From the NCBI GenBank assembly GCA_024734555.1, contig JANPWX010019930.1, positions 535,198 to 599,197 of the forward strand: DNA of 64,000 nucleotides, written 5' to 3'. Positions 47,755-58,772 of this stretch are shown piece after piece (position 1 is the first letter of the stretch; the number at the start of each line of letters is the position of its first letter). The notes beneath the pieces are model-generated. The model searched no databases, was not told the DNA's origin, and saw nothing but the letters and a program-made list of their open reading frames with translations. This DNA is from Trochalopteron elliotii (lineage: Eukaryota; Chordata; Aves; Passeriformes; Leiothrichidae). The translations under genes were made by a program, and so were the position numbers.

Positions 47755-48268
47755 AAAGAATGGTTTGGCTTGGAAGGGGTCTTAAGGGTCATCCAGTGCC
47801 ACCCCTGCCATGGGCAGGGACACCTTCCACTGTCCCAGGCTGCTCCAAGCCCCAGTGTCCAACCTGGCATTGGACACTGCCAGGGATCCAGGGGCAGCCA
47901 CAGCTTCTCTGGGCACCCTGTGCCAGGGCCTGCCCACCCTCACAGGGAACAATTCCTTCCCAAGATCCCATCCAACCCTGTCCTCTGGCACTGGGAAGCC
48001 ATTCCCTGTGTCCTGTCCCTCCAGCCCTTGGCAATTGTCTCTCTCCATCTTTCCTGCAGCCCCTTCAGGCCCTGCAAGGCCACAGTGAGGTCACCCCAAA
48101 GCTTCTCCTGTCCAGGCTGAACAATGCCAGCTGTGCCAGCCTTTCCTCCCAGCAGAGCTGCTCCATCCCTCTGCTCATCCTGGAGCCTCCTCTGGCCTGG
48201 CTCCAGCAGCTCCAGCTCCTTGCTGTGCTGGGCCCAGGGCTGGAGCAGCTCTACAGGTGGTGTCTCAC
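47755..48268 (-). mobile_element. CR1 LINE 3' fragment, well preserved
   Basis: On the + strand it begins with a CR1 3' end in reverse ('aaagaatggtttggcttgga') and continues 'ccatgggcagggacacct', 'ctgctccaagccccagtgt', 'ccacagcttctctgggcacc', 'aagcttctcctgtccaggct' and 'ggtggtgtctcac'. It is the same subfamily as 25390-26044 in the opposite orientation. By eye I count three mismatches over about 120 aligned bases between 'gggtgcccagagaag' and 'ccatggcaggggtgg'. The spurious 225-codon frame on the plus strand (47685-48362) and several others arise from its GC-rich, stop-poor antisense strand. It is 5'-truncated and lacks reverse transcriptase. Confidence 0.96.
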
Positions 48269-48689
48269 AATGGCACACACAAAGACAAAGGCAAGTTTTA
48301 TTTGTTGCTGTTCAAAGGATTTAAAAGTCATCTCTAAGACCCATTCCTACCCAGACAAGTAAGTCACAGAGAAAATCAGTTTTGATCTATTATGTTAAAC
48401 ATTGCATTATAAGTGGGTTAAGCTGCCTCGTCTTTCTAGCAAGATGTATAGACAAGAAATCTGAAATAGTGTGCTGCTTTAAATAATCACGTTTATATGG
48501 AGTTGAAAAGCACAGGCACATATTTGACATCATTCTGAGATGTTGACTTCAGCAGAGCAGCTGTTACCTCAGTATTTGGAGGTGATGAAGACTCACAGGT
48601 TTTTTTTGCCTTGCTGTGCTGACTTTTTTTTGAAAACATTTAGAGTCTGAACATGTTGGAAATAATTGTTGGAGGACACCAGCACAGAA
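48269..48689. other. Short unique stretch, nothing recognised
   Basis: About 420 bases of AT-rich sequence between two CR1 fragments, with no gene or repeat that I can identify. Confidence 0.5.
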
Positions 48690-48962
48690 ATGTTTATGCT
48701 GAGGAAAGCTCAGTTGGTTTAGCCTCAAGAAGAAAATGGTAAGGGTGATTTAAATTCAGTTTTCATTGCCATAAAGGCAAGAACCCCATGCAGAAGACAA
48801 AATAAGGCTCAGAGCAGCACAGCTGAGAGATGAGAGGCACACGGGTGGCACAAAGTGAGATTTCCACTGGATCTGTGAATTAAGGAGGAGCCTCTTCAAG
48901 GTCAGGATGATTAAGTACTGGAACTGCTCATAGAGAGTTGGCAAAATCTCTGTCCTGGAATT
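48690..48962 (+). mobile_element. CR1 LINE fragment, old
   Basis: Sense order is 'gctgaggaaagctcagttgg', 'tagcctcaagaagaaaatgg', 'taagggtgatttaaattcag', 'gagatgagaggcacacggg', 'ttccactggatctgtgaatt' and 'ggaactgctcatagagagtt'. This parallels CR1 'gaggaaaggctgagggagct...agcctggagaagagaaggct...gggtgacctaatt...ctggaacaggttgcccagag'. The copy is divergent and interrupted. A poly(T) run follows at 48961-48977, which is not a CR1 tail. Confidence 0.72.
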
Positions 48963-51071
48963 TTTTTTTTTTTTTTTCCACTTCTTGACCAGTCAGGGCC
49001 CTGAGGATGCTAATCCAAGTCTAAAGTTAATCCCTGCTTTGAATAACACAACCTTGTGTGTTCTTTCTAGTCCACACAATTCTGTAATCAATCCTGGTAA
49101 ATCCCCTGCACTGAGAGAGCTCTGACCCTCCCAAACCCATGACTTTTTATTCCCAGACCTCCTTGTGTAAGTTTGTTAAACATAAAAGTGAAAGAAAACT
49201 TTTTAGAAAATGATCTTTAATCTATGAGAGATGAAGTTCCATTCCTTCCAATAGATTAAGATGTAAATTAGAAACCTCTCTTAGTATGTCCAGTGTTTGG
49301 TGTCTTCTGTTCTCCACATCAGAGATGAAAGAGGGGTATTAAAATATTCTATTTATGTCCAACAAGGCTTTAGTGAAAATGTGAGCCTATTAATTAATAA
49401 TGATATTTTGAATAATTAAAAAGAAAATATAATAAATATATACTGTAAACACATTTTATAATACATATAACATAATATTAAATATATTATATCTAATAAT
49501 GTATTACCTGACACACAACACCAGAAGACACTTTATGACCCTTTGCAAAAACAAATTACATTGCAATAGATGTTTTGTTTAAGGCAAAGGTGAAGGTACA
49601 ATAAGAGTCACACCAAATACTGTGTGCTATTCTGGATTTTTTTTTCTTGTATTTAAAAAAGTCTTAAAGGAAAAAAAGTAATAACTATTAACCCATGTTC
49701 CTTTAGTCTACATGTGCTTACTCAATACGTGTTTGTATAAACAAACATGCACTGCCAAAGGGTGAAGGTGTGAACAAATGCCATTAATTTTGATGCAGAA
49801 CTAGAAAAAGTTGCTCTAGTCCCATTGACAATGTCAGACCCTGAGGTTTCCTTTGAAAGTCAAACCATGAAGCCAATGAATTATATAATATTATATAATA
49901 TTACATGTATTTATATCATATCATATAATTATACAGCGTGGTAAAATTCTCTATTTCATGCATTCTGTTGTCAGTCTTATATGAAATACATCCATCCATG
50001 TGGGTGAGACATTTGCCTTTGGCAAAGCAGGAAAAAGCAGAATGAGCCAACAGCTGTTTTTTTTTTAGTTGAGATGAATCTATGAAAGAAAGAAAAAATA
50101 ATGGTAATTTCAAAATATTATTTATTCAATTCTAGCAGTCATGATTTTAAAAAACATATTAAACAAATTGTTTTTTGTATTTCCTTTACAAGGTCTGTAT
50201 AATTAGAATATTTTCAAATTGTCATGTTTTTTCTGGATCCTACAGAAAATCTTGATATCTCAAAGTCAGCCTGAAGCTCTCATGGTTTCTCAAGATATTC
50301 AGTAATAAATACTAAGTTGGTGCTAAAATCTAAGATTAATCTAATTCGTTAAACTGTATTAAAAAGCCCCCAAGCTTACAGGGGGGAAATGTTTTCTCAA
50401 AGACTGGTCCTTTGGGCAGATCAAGACCAAATAATAAATAAAAAAAATTAAACTGTCTCTTTCTGAAAATTTGCAGCACAGAAGTTTTTAATACCATGAA
50501 AGATTAAATAATTTGGAGTATAAGATGAGGAGTTTTGTAAAAGACAAATTTGCTCTGTGTAGTCCATCTTGCTACAATTTCAAAGTTAGGAAATTGTGAT
50601 TTCTAATTAGAACCTTCTTTTCAACTTCTTGAATCCCTCCAGTTTCCTTTAGGCAGTTTGGATATTTTTAGAACAGAGCTGTGTTTCGAGTAATATAAGC
50701 CTATTATATGAAGTCCCCATTTCCTATTTTAATTTCTATTAAGTTTTTTTTCTTTTGAAAATAGATACATTAACAATAGAAGTTGTAGATTAACCTGAAT
50801 AAAAGCTTTTTCTATTATAATAAATAGTCCTATTTACTTAGGACTCTCTAAGTGACATCAGAATTTTTACTGAGTACATTATTACTGTAATCAGATTCTA
50901 ATCAAGAGTAGGTTTCTGAAAATTATTTTAATATTTCTGACAGCAACTGCATCTCTTCTGGGATTAAAGAATCCAAATATGGACAGAGGAAATATACATA
51001 AATCTGAAAAAATCTTGTCTATACATAGTCATGTAAATCTTGATATAACATTTAAATATTGCTTGACAAAA
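48963..51071. other. Unique, very A/T-rich stretch, no gene seen
   Basis: It contains poly(T) at 48961-48977, a TA-dense segment at about 49420-49510 and a TATAATAT-type segment at about 49884-49935. No exon or transposon is recognisable. Confidence 0.55.
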
Positions 51072-51169
51072 GGAAGGAAGGAAGGAAGGAAGGAAGGAAG
51101 GAAGGAAGGAAGGAAGGAAGGAAGGAAGGAAGGAAGGAAGGAAGGAAGGAAGGAAGGAAGGAAGGAAGG
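51072..51169. repeat. (GGAA)n tetranucleotide array, about 24 copies
   Basis: A perfect GGAA array of about 98 bases, the second in this window after 17645-17780. It gives FLPS repeats on the minus strand and RKEG repeats on the plus strand, which creates spurious frames. Confidence 0.98.
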
Positions 51170-51644
51170 TCAAGATATTTAAAAATGAAGAATCAAGAAT
51201 CTTCATTTGCAAAGTTATTTTTTTCCTTCGTAAATACTGAATTCTGTAACTTATCATATTTTTAACCCTAAATCAACAATGAAGCCAAAACTTTGCATTT
51301 AGACTTTTATTTCTTTCTACAGAAAGGAACTCTGCTTGTTCAGGTGCTGTGATTTTGGAAATGGACTCATGATTCAACAGCCTGAGTAACATTTTGTCAA
51401 AATAGCTCGGACATCAAAATTGTTTAGAACATTTTACTCATAAACTCAGTCACGTAGACATGGCTGAGACAATCAAGATTTTTTATGTGTCTTTCAGTAT
51501 TTAAAACCTTTTACTTAATTACAGACATTTATCAAAAAAACATCAAATTTCAGCAGGTGTCAGAAAAAGACTTGCTGCCTTTTTAATGAGTTTTAGGTAG
51601 AATTTAACATGCAACATTGATCTTGTGGATCGTTAATATTTTTG

Positions 51645-51715
51645 GGGGAGGGGGGTTGTTTTGTTTTGATTGGGTTTGTTTGGGGGTTTTTTGTTTGTTT
51701 GCTGAGCTTTGATTA
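51645..51715 (+). repeat. G/T-rich tract with four G-runs
   Basis: Runs of GGGGG, GGGGGG, GGG and GGGGG lie within about 35 bases, followed by (TTTG)n words. The spacing (one short loop, one loop of about 16, one of 7) does not fit the strict quadruplex rule but allows a long-loop quadruplex. The reverse complement resembles the A/C-rich tracts at 12561 and 27595. Confidence 0.75.
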
Positions 51716-53982
51716 AATTAAACAAACATTTTGCTACAAATGGATATACTCTCCACTTGTGATCATTACAAGCTCACCCATCTTGAAAAGAACTTGTATT
51801 GTTTAATTACATTAATAATGGAATAGAAGTTTTAAATCAGTGTGCATGTAGCAAGTGTATTTTGAAAAAAAAAAATAGCAGTATTACAGTTTAGGGAAGG
51901 ATTGCTTTCCCAGAGGCCAGGCAGCCAATACTGTTCTCAAGATAACAGAAAGCAGACACTGCTTCCCCTAGACTATCCCTAGACTATCCCTAAGCAGCTT
52001 AGATCAATTCTATTTTTTACAGAGCAGGCTCTACTTGCTGTTCTTACAGAAAACATTCTATTTGTTTAGCTGGCTCCACTGAGTTGGGTTACTGGAGAGA
52101 GATATATCTGTTTAAAGCTACATAACTTGGAAGCAGCCTTTTAATAAAAAGGTTGCCTGTGTTTCCCAAATTAATGATCAATTTGGTTTAAGAGCTACTT
52201 AATTATTAGACGTTTATTTTTAAGTAGAAGTCTAATAACTCACTGAATCAGATCATAATTAAGAAATTCTTTTCCAATGGTAATGTGTTTTCTTCTCTTA
52301 TCATTTCCCTTATTTCTGGGGTTTTTTTTCCCATCTCTTCTGTGGCTTGATCCTGTATATGTTCCCTTATTATTCATGTGACTTTAAACATAGTTAACTA
52401 CTAGTCTTCTGTAAAAATAAATAAATAAAATCAGAGGCTGGTAATTTAAACTTCCTTCTGCTTAATTGAGTAGCTAATGGGAGGATTTTGAATTTGCAGT
52501 ACTGCAAGCACAGCTTTTGCACAACTCTGCCAATTCAAATACATTTTGCTGGGCACTGGAATGTTGATATGGCCAAATTAATTGGAAAATGGGAGAAGTA
52601 AATTAAAAAATAATTTATTTCTCCATGGAAGGACAGACAAATAAAAATGTGCCTGTCTAGCTCCCTATGGCCCAGTAAGCCTTGAGCTATTAGCAGTTGG
52701 CTTAGATTAAAGTAGCCTGCATGCTCCCAGCTATCCAAAACCATGGTACTGCTCCCTACTAAGAATTGATAAAATCAGAAGCTGGGTGAGGAAAACTCCC
52801 TGTTCTTTATGGCATTGATTTTTTTCCTAGTGCACATTTCTCACTGGTACAAAGCTTCTAAATATTTAATACTTAGTTCAAATATTAAACACTAGCAGTT
52901 TTGCCATCTGTCCAAAGAGAAATAACACTGTGTTTTATTACAGATAGGGCAGGTGTTCTAAACACAGAGGGAATCAGCTAACCCAGTTCTTGTAAAATCA
53001 CAAGAAGTCCTGAGGAACATGAGTCTTCAACCAAAGAACAAATATATGGAGTCTGAGATAATGTTCAGAGTACAAGGTAATTTAATTGAGGTAGTTTAGC
53101 AAAATCAAAACCTTATAAAGGCCAGTCCTAACTGTAAAGAAGACTGTTTTCTTTTTAATTTCAAACTAAAATTCAGGTGGTGAATTTTCTCACTCATTTA
53201 TGGTTTGCAGAGGTTTATACCAAGTGATTTCATGTCTTAAATTTTCCTCCATTCTTTTTTCTTTTTTATTTTTCACTTTACTCCTTAGAACAAAGCTAGT
53301 TGTAAAAGTCTGACAAAATTTTCCTCCTGTGATGGTGGAACATGCTGGAATCTGCTGGGAATGTCCAATTTTGTGGGTCCAAGAGATATGAAGGGTGAAC
53401 AGTCCAATTACTTTGATGAGACTCTAGATGCAGTCTTGTACCTTGATTCAGCCTTAAATAAATGCTTATGACAAGACTCTCAATGAAATAAAACTTAATC
53501 TATAACTCTATCTGTCAAATAACTACAAATGTTTCTTGGCTGAGGTCAATCATATGGGTGTTAGGTGTTCAAAAATAATGTTGTACTGCTGCTCACAAAA
53601 AGCCAGGTAGATGTGCATTTTTTATCCTTTCCTTTTTGTTGCGGTTTGGTTTTTATAAAGAAAATTATAGGCATTGTAATGCTTCTTGTTGGTAATATGC
53701 AGAGATTATATATCAGTCAGACACAGTTAAAATCATGGAGCTTATGGCACAGGAATAATATTTCTTACCACCTCAGGAAAAAGAAAGATGCAGGAACAGT
53801 TTAGGCACCTGGAGTATTTCATTACCTACATCATTAGACTCTGTGAGACATGGGAAAAGAGATCAGAAGAGAAGTCAATTATTTCTAACTGAACAGAAAA
53901 ATGTGGACCAAAGTGGTCCTTGGAATCCATCTCACTACTTGAAAATGGGAATTTGGTGAACATAGAAGGGAAGGTTTTCATA
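51716..53982. other. Unique AT-rich stretch, no gene seen
   Basis: No exon or repeat family is recognisable. A short tandem word CTAGACTATCC occurs twice near 51970. Confidence 0.55.
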
Positions 53983-54240
53983 GTCATAGAATCATGGAAT
54001 GGTTTGGCTTGGAAGGGGCCTTAAAGCCCATCCCATTCCACCACCTACCATGGGCAGGGACATCTTCCTCTATCCCAGGCTGCTCCAAGCCCCAGTGTCC
54101 AACCTGGCCTTGGACACTGCCAGGGATCCAGGGGCAGCCACAGCTTCTCTGGGCACTCTGAGTCAGGCAGTGCCTCTCCACCCTCATATCCAGGAATTCC
54201 TTCCCAATATCCCATCTAACCCTGACCTATGTCACATTGA
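53983..54240 (-). mobile_element. CR1 LINE 3' end fragment
   Basis: The + strand begins 'catagaatcatggaatggtt', the exact terminal phrase of an avian CR1 in reverse. It continues 'ggcttggaaggggccttaaa', 'ccatgggcagggacatctt', 'ctgctccaagccccagtgt' and 'ccacagcttctctgggcac'. It is the same subfamily as the copies at 25390 and 47755 but much shorter, ending after about 250 bases. A 67-codon minus frame here still reads W-T-type CR1 C-terminal residues but is not functional. Confidence 0.96.
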
Positions 54241-56095
54241 ATCCTTATTGTAGTTATTGTAAAAGGATCACAACAAGGATCAAAATCTATTACTGTTGTC
54301 TCACCATGGGAAATGTTAATTAATGGTTTTCCAAGACCTTTTACAACATATACAAACCAAGTGTAGGAGCTGTGTAAACATTTTCAGATCGGAATGGTGG
54401 TTGGTATAGGGCTCTCCTCACAGGTAAGATCACAGCACACACAAATAAATAAGGCTTTAGAAATTCCAACCTTGTTAAGTTTCTCATGTACTCAAAGACT
54501 CCTTTCCCCTTTGTCTTTTCCCTTCCTCTTTCTCTTCCTCCTGAACCAAAAGTAGATAAAAATATATAAAAGGGGCTTCTAAAAATATTGTTGTTCAGCA
54601 TTTCATTAAATCACATTTCTGGGCATGTGGTGTCCCCTTCCCCTTTCCATTCCCCTTCCCCTATTCCTGCCAAATTAAATGTTTCATAATTATTACATGT
54701 TTTAGTGGATTTGAAGGTATGGGCAGAAGGGAAAAGGAGTAGGCAAACTTTGGTTTTGAAAGAGATACAGCAGTACTAAACACAAGCCAATGGCAATCTT
54801 TGGGCTTAAAAACTCTGGTCTACTTCCTTAATGTGTATTTCTAAGGAAAAAAAAAAAAAAGAAAATTGGATACCTATATTTTATTTCCAGTGACTGCTAT
54901 CAGGTCCTGGTGCATGTACTGTTGGGGACATTGTATTAGACAGGAGGCAATTCTCCTCTGATCATGGGATATGGAATCCCAAAAATAAATTTCTCAATCT
55001 TTGCCTCAACAAAAGTCGTTAAATTCATGGTCATTCTGAGCCCTGGAGCTCAAAAATATTTCCTTTGTGAAGCTATAGCTTCTTTTTAAATTTTTGACTG
55101 CAGAGCTTCATGTTTTTCGTCTCTATGATAGCTATCTCTGAATTTAAATAAGCTATTAACAGTGTTTACCATTTCTCCCCAGAGGTAACATGAGCTTGCA
55201 GAGCAAAATGCTGGCTTCAGTGTCTATATATCCATGTCCACTTTTAATAAAATGACTACTTAACTTCAATAAATATTTTCTTAATGTGTGTCTCGCATTC
55301 CCGAGGAGTAACAAGAGTCAGGCAAAAAAATTAATAGCACTCCATAAAAAGCATGAAATGGGATTAAGATGTTTGCTACAGGAACTGTTACTAGCAAGTG
55401 TGATTTTTCTGATCTGCACATTTGATTTATTGATAGATAAATCAGCTGTAAGGGAAATGCGGTGAACTGAAATGGAAGAGTAAACTCTCCAGTCGCTATA
55501 TGTGTCTAACTTCACGGCCTGCATTTGTTTAGGAGGCCAATCCAGAGAACATAAAGTTGTTTTTCAAGCTTAAAATGCATGGCTACAAAATAAATGTTTG
55601 ATGGACTGCAGATTTTGCTCAATTTGAACAGGAGACAGCTATCTGCAGTTGAGTGGGAGGATGACAGTGCTTGTTTCTGATCCAGACAGAAAAAATCTTT
55701 GTCATCCCTGTGCCTGCAACACTTTTCTCCTCCATGAGGAGCTCATGTATGTCAGCACAAAGGAACTCCCACACTATCTGCTAGTAATGGGTAAAATGCC
55801 TCTGGCTGAGGTATCCTTTATAACACTAGAATCTCTTGTCAGAGATGATGTGTGCATGTCCTCTCCCACCTCTCCTCCTTCCCTCAACCCCAGAAAAATC
55901 AAATCCTTGCCCCTAATAAAAGTGTTTGTGCCATCTGTCATTTCTGGATGTCTGATGTCTGCCACCATTTAGAAAAAAGAAGTTCATAAAACACAATAAA
56001 AAGTTACCAGAGAAAGGGAAAAATAGAAAAGAGAAAAGGAATTAAGCTTGTTTTCTAATTCAGTATCTCTCAACAAGGAGAGACTTGTGGACTTC
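54241..56095. other. Unique stretch, no gene seen
   Basis: No exon is supported. A poly(A) run lies at about 54846-54860. The block at 55320-55560 is repeat-free with even composition and may be conserved non-coding DNA. The 107-codon plus frame at 55649-55972 overlaps a minus frame of 64 codons and has no recognisable domain. Confidence 0.5.
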
Positions 56096-56626
56096 TCACT
56101 CCATGAGCAAGGAGGCTGGGGGTACGGAGGGGACAGAGCCAGGACAGCTGACCCTAGCAGACCACAGGGATATCCCAGACCACACAGTGTCATGCCCAGT
56201 GTATAAAGCTGGGGGAAGCCTGGAAGGGAGGACACTACCTGGGAACTGTCTGGGAATCAGCCAGTCAGTGGTGAGTTTTCATTTGTGGTTTTCATTTGTA
56301 TCAGTTGTTTTTCTTGAGTTTTATTTCTCTCACTTTGTTATTCCCTTTCAGCATCAGCATCACTGCCACTGTTGTTATTGTTGTCATTTTTGTTTTCCCT
56401 GTTTATTTTTGTTTAATTTTACTTTTTTTATGATTGCTTTCAGTTTGTCTTTTCCTTTTTTTTTTTTTTTTTAAAGTTCATAGCAAGGGTTACACTGCTG
56501 GTATCCCAACCCACAAGGGTTTTTTTCACTTTTACTCCTCCAGTTCACTTCCTCTGATCCTGCTGGAGGGGGAAGAGTGAGCCAGAGGCTGTGTGGTGCT
56601 CAGTTCCCTTTGATTAAAACATGACA
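56096..56626 (+). mobile_element. 5'-truncated endogenous retroviral LTR
   Basis: The order of landmarks is that of a widespread avian retroviral LTR. 'gagcaaggaggctgggggt' is followed by 'ggacagctgaccctagcag', 'gggatatcccagaccacac', then 'catgcccagtgtataaagct' and 'gggggaag'. Near the 3' end come 'caacccacaagggttttttt', 'cacttttactcctccag' and 'gtgtggtgctcagttccctt', ending 'ttaaaacatgaca'. The U3 start (which would begin TGT...) is missing. No internal retroviral genes adjoin it. A long poly(T)/TTTTAA segment (56440-56475) has expanded in the middle. A 129-codon frame covering it is spurious. Confidence 0.85.
56202..56208 (+). promoter_or_regulatory. LTR TATA box
   Basis: TATAAAG lies inside the conserved 'atgcccagtgtataaagct' segment of the truncated LTR, in the position expected for the retroviral promoter. 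It is preceded by a GATATCCC word. Confidence 0.7.
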
Positions 56627-57711
56627 TATAGAGACCTGATGAAAACTGAGATCTTAAAGGGGAAAAATAGAGCAAATTACTCCTACTAGCATGAATAAAT
56701 GCGCACAGATATCTACTTCATTGGGTGTTACCATTTTACACAGCGAACATTGAAAACAGAAGACTCTAAAACCTTTCACAATAGGCTCTACCAGCCAATG
56801 ATGGATGTCAAAAATAGATGTACTTGGGAAAAAGAGCACAGAAAGGAGTGAAATGGTGCTGTCAGAAGTGCTTATTTTTACCAAAGCCATAGCAGCTCTA
56901 GGAGTGAACTCCGCTAGAGGTTTTCTACAGAAAACCCTGCAAATGGCATTTATAAATAAAGCTGTGAGAAAGAGCATGTTTGGGTGGTTTTCTTATGATT
57001 TGTCTTTAATCTTACAATATAAACTTTAAGAGCTCTCTGAAGCCACTGTCTCATCTCAAAGCAATAAAAAAGCAGAGTGTTTCTATTATTGTGTTGTGTA
57101 CTGCACCATGTAATAAAGAAAGTAGTCTGATGTTTTAAAAGCTGTTTCTTTTCTGGGTTTGGTTGTTTTGGTCATTTTGGTCTTTTTTCCTTCAAGAGAT
57201 GGTAATTTTCCTTGGCTTCCATTAACTTAACAATACAATCAGGACAGATTGGAACTTTGATTGGAACCCTGCCTAAAAAATTATGTTCAGACACAAGAAC
57301 AGGAAAGACAATGGAACCAATATTTAAGACAGCAGTGTACCCATAGCCTTTTTTTAAGTAACAATTTGAGTATGTTCTTCCTGGCAGATAAAAAAGATAT
57401 CAGAGATAGTTCTATTTCTACAGGCCAAAGTTTGAGGGGTTTTTACTTTATTTGGATGTTTAATTTTATTTCATGTTTCTCCTAAAATTACAATATATTC
57501 CCTGCATTCTAAAAGAATACTGTTAATTAACATATTTTGAATGCTTGTATTAGTAAGAAAGTACTTTTTTCCCCCTAGGTTTGGGGATGAAAAGAACAGA
57601 TAAAACTATCTGACCGGTGAATATAATAAAAAATATCTTAGCCACTGTGCTCAATTCAGCAGTAGAAATAATAGAGACAGTTTAACAAATTGGGATTTTT
57701 TTTACCTTCTT
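56627..57711. other. Unique stretch, no gene seen
   Basis: No exon or repeat is recognisable. Two overlapping frames on opposite strands at 56654-57029 are not supported. Confidence 0.55.
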
Positions 57712-57905
57712 TGGGTGGGGGGTTGTTGTGTGGTTTGGGGTTTGTTTGGTTGGTTGGTTGGTTTTTTCTTCTTTTTTTCTTTTTTCTTTGTTCATTTGAT
57801 TAGTTTGGGAGTTTTCATCTGTTGATTTTGGGTTTTTTTTGTTTTGGTTTTCTCTTTTTTGTTTTGTTTTGTGTTTTTTTCAATTTGTTTTGGATGTTGG
57901 GTAAT
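57712..57905 (+). repeat. T/G-rich low-complexity tract
   Basis: TTTGG, GGTTGGTTGG, TTTTGTTTTG and G-runs of up to six fill about 190 bases. The sequence is close to the reverse complement of the A/C-rich tracts at 12561 and 27595 in composition. It begins 'ttgggtggggggttgttgt', so short quadruplex-like structures are possible. Confidence 0.85.
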
Positions 57906-58709
57906 TTTGTTTTTTCAAATGCTTCTAGATTAGATCAAGAATGCTGGAGTGGGCTCTGTAAATATATCAGCTTGAGTGCCTGCTAATTTATGCACCTCAG
58001 TCACTGTAGTTCTTTCAGATGGCAAAGTTGATTCCATGCAAATTTACATTCCCCAGCATCTCATTTTATTCCTCTCAAGGGAACACAGGCTAAATTAAGA
58101 AGAGTTTAACACCTTTTTTAAGTTAATAGCAAGGTGGGAAATTTTCTGCAGTGATTTGATGGTATTTTGTATGCATCCTATTATATAAAATATTCCAATG
58201 CTGCAATATGAACATTATAGACATGTCAAAGGGATTTCCTAATGCTTTCAATTATAAATAGTTACACATCTGTTATCTTTTGTGCATAAAAATTTCTGAC
58301 CGCAGACTACTTCCATCTTTTTTGTTGTTATTTATATTTAAAGGATTTGTGAACAGAATATTCATATTATAGTAGTGAGGGGTGTTCCATACATAATCTG
58401 GAAGTTATGTACATATACACACACATATATGTACATGAATTTATATTCTCTTTTAACACTGACCTTAAGCACTGTGGCTGTCAGAATTATTATTTCAATG
58501 GAATGTAGAAAACCCGAGTTTTGCCTAAAAGTTAAAAATCGTTGTTGTCAGAATCGACATTTTTTGTCTTGATAATTCAGAGAGGTCCCAGCTGACTGGA
58601 AGCCTTTGATACTTTTTGGGAATGCTGCAGAAACCTCAGAACAATTATCCAAAATAATTCCACAGCTGTTGGTATCTAAGTTTTAAAATAATAGTAAACA
58701 AATAAATGA

Positions 58710-58772
58710 CTGAGTGACTGACTGACTAAATAAATAAATAAATAAATAAATCAGTAAACAAATAAATAAATT
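58710..58772. repeat. (TGAC)n followed by (AAAT)n
   Basis: Short TGAC repeats (TGACTGAGTGACTGACTGAC) pass into an (AAAT)n run broken by one TCAGTAAACA segment. Confidence 0.92.

Noticed and set aside
47685..48362. 225-codon open frame on the plus strand
   Set aside because: It is the antisense of a CR1 LINE copy. Its low stop density comes from GC-rich composition, and parallel frames are open in the same place at the other CR1 copies.
56085..56474. 129-codon plus frame starting near a GC-rich segment
   Set aside because: It reads through the U3 region and poly(T) of a truncated LTR and is not a retroviral gene.
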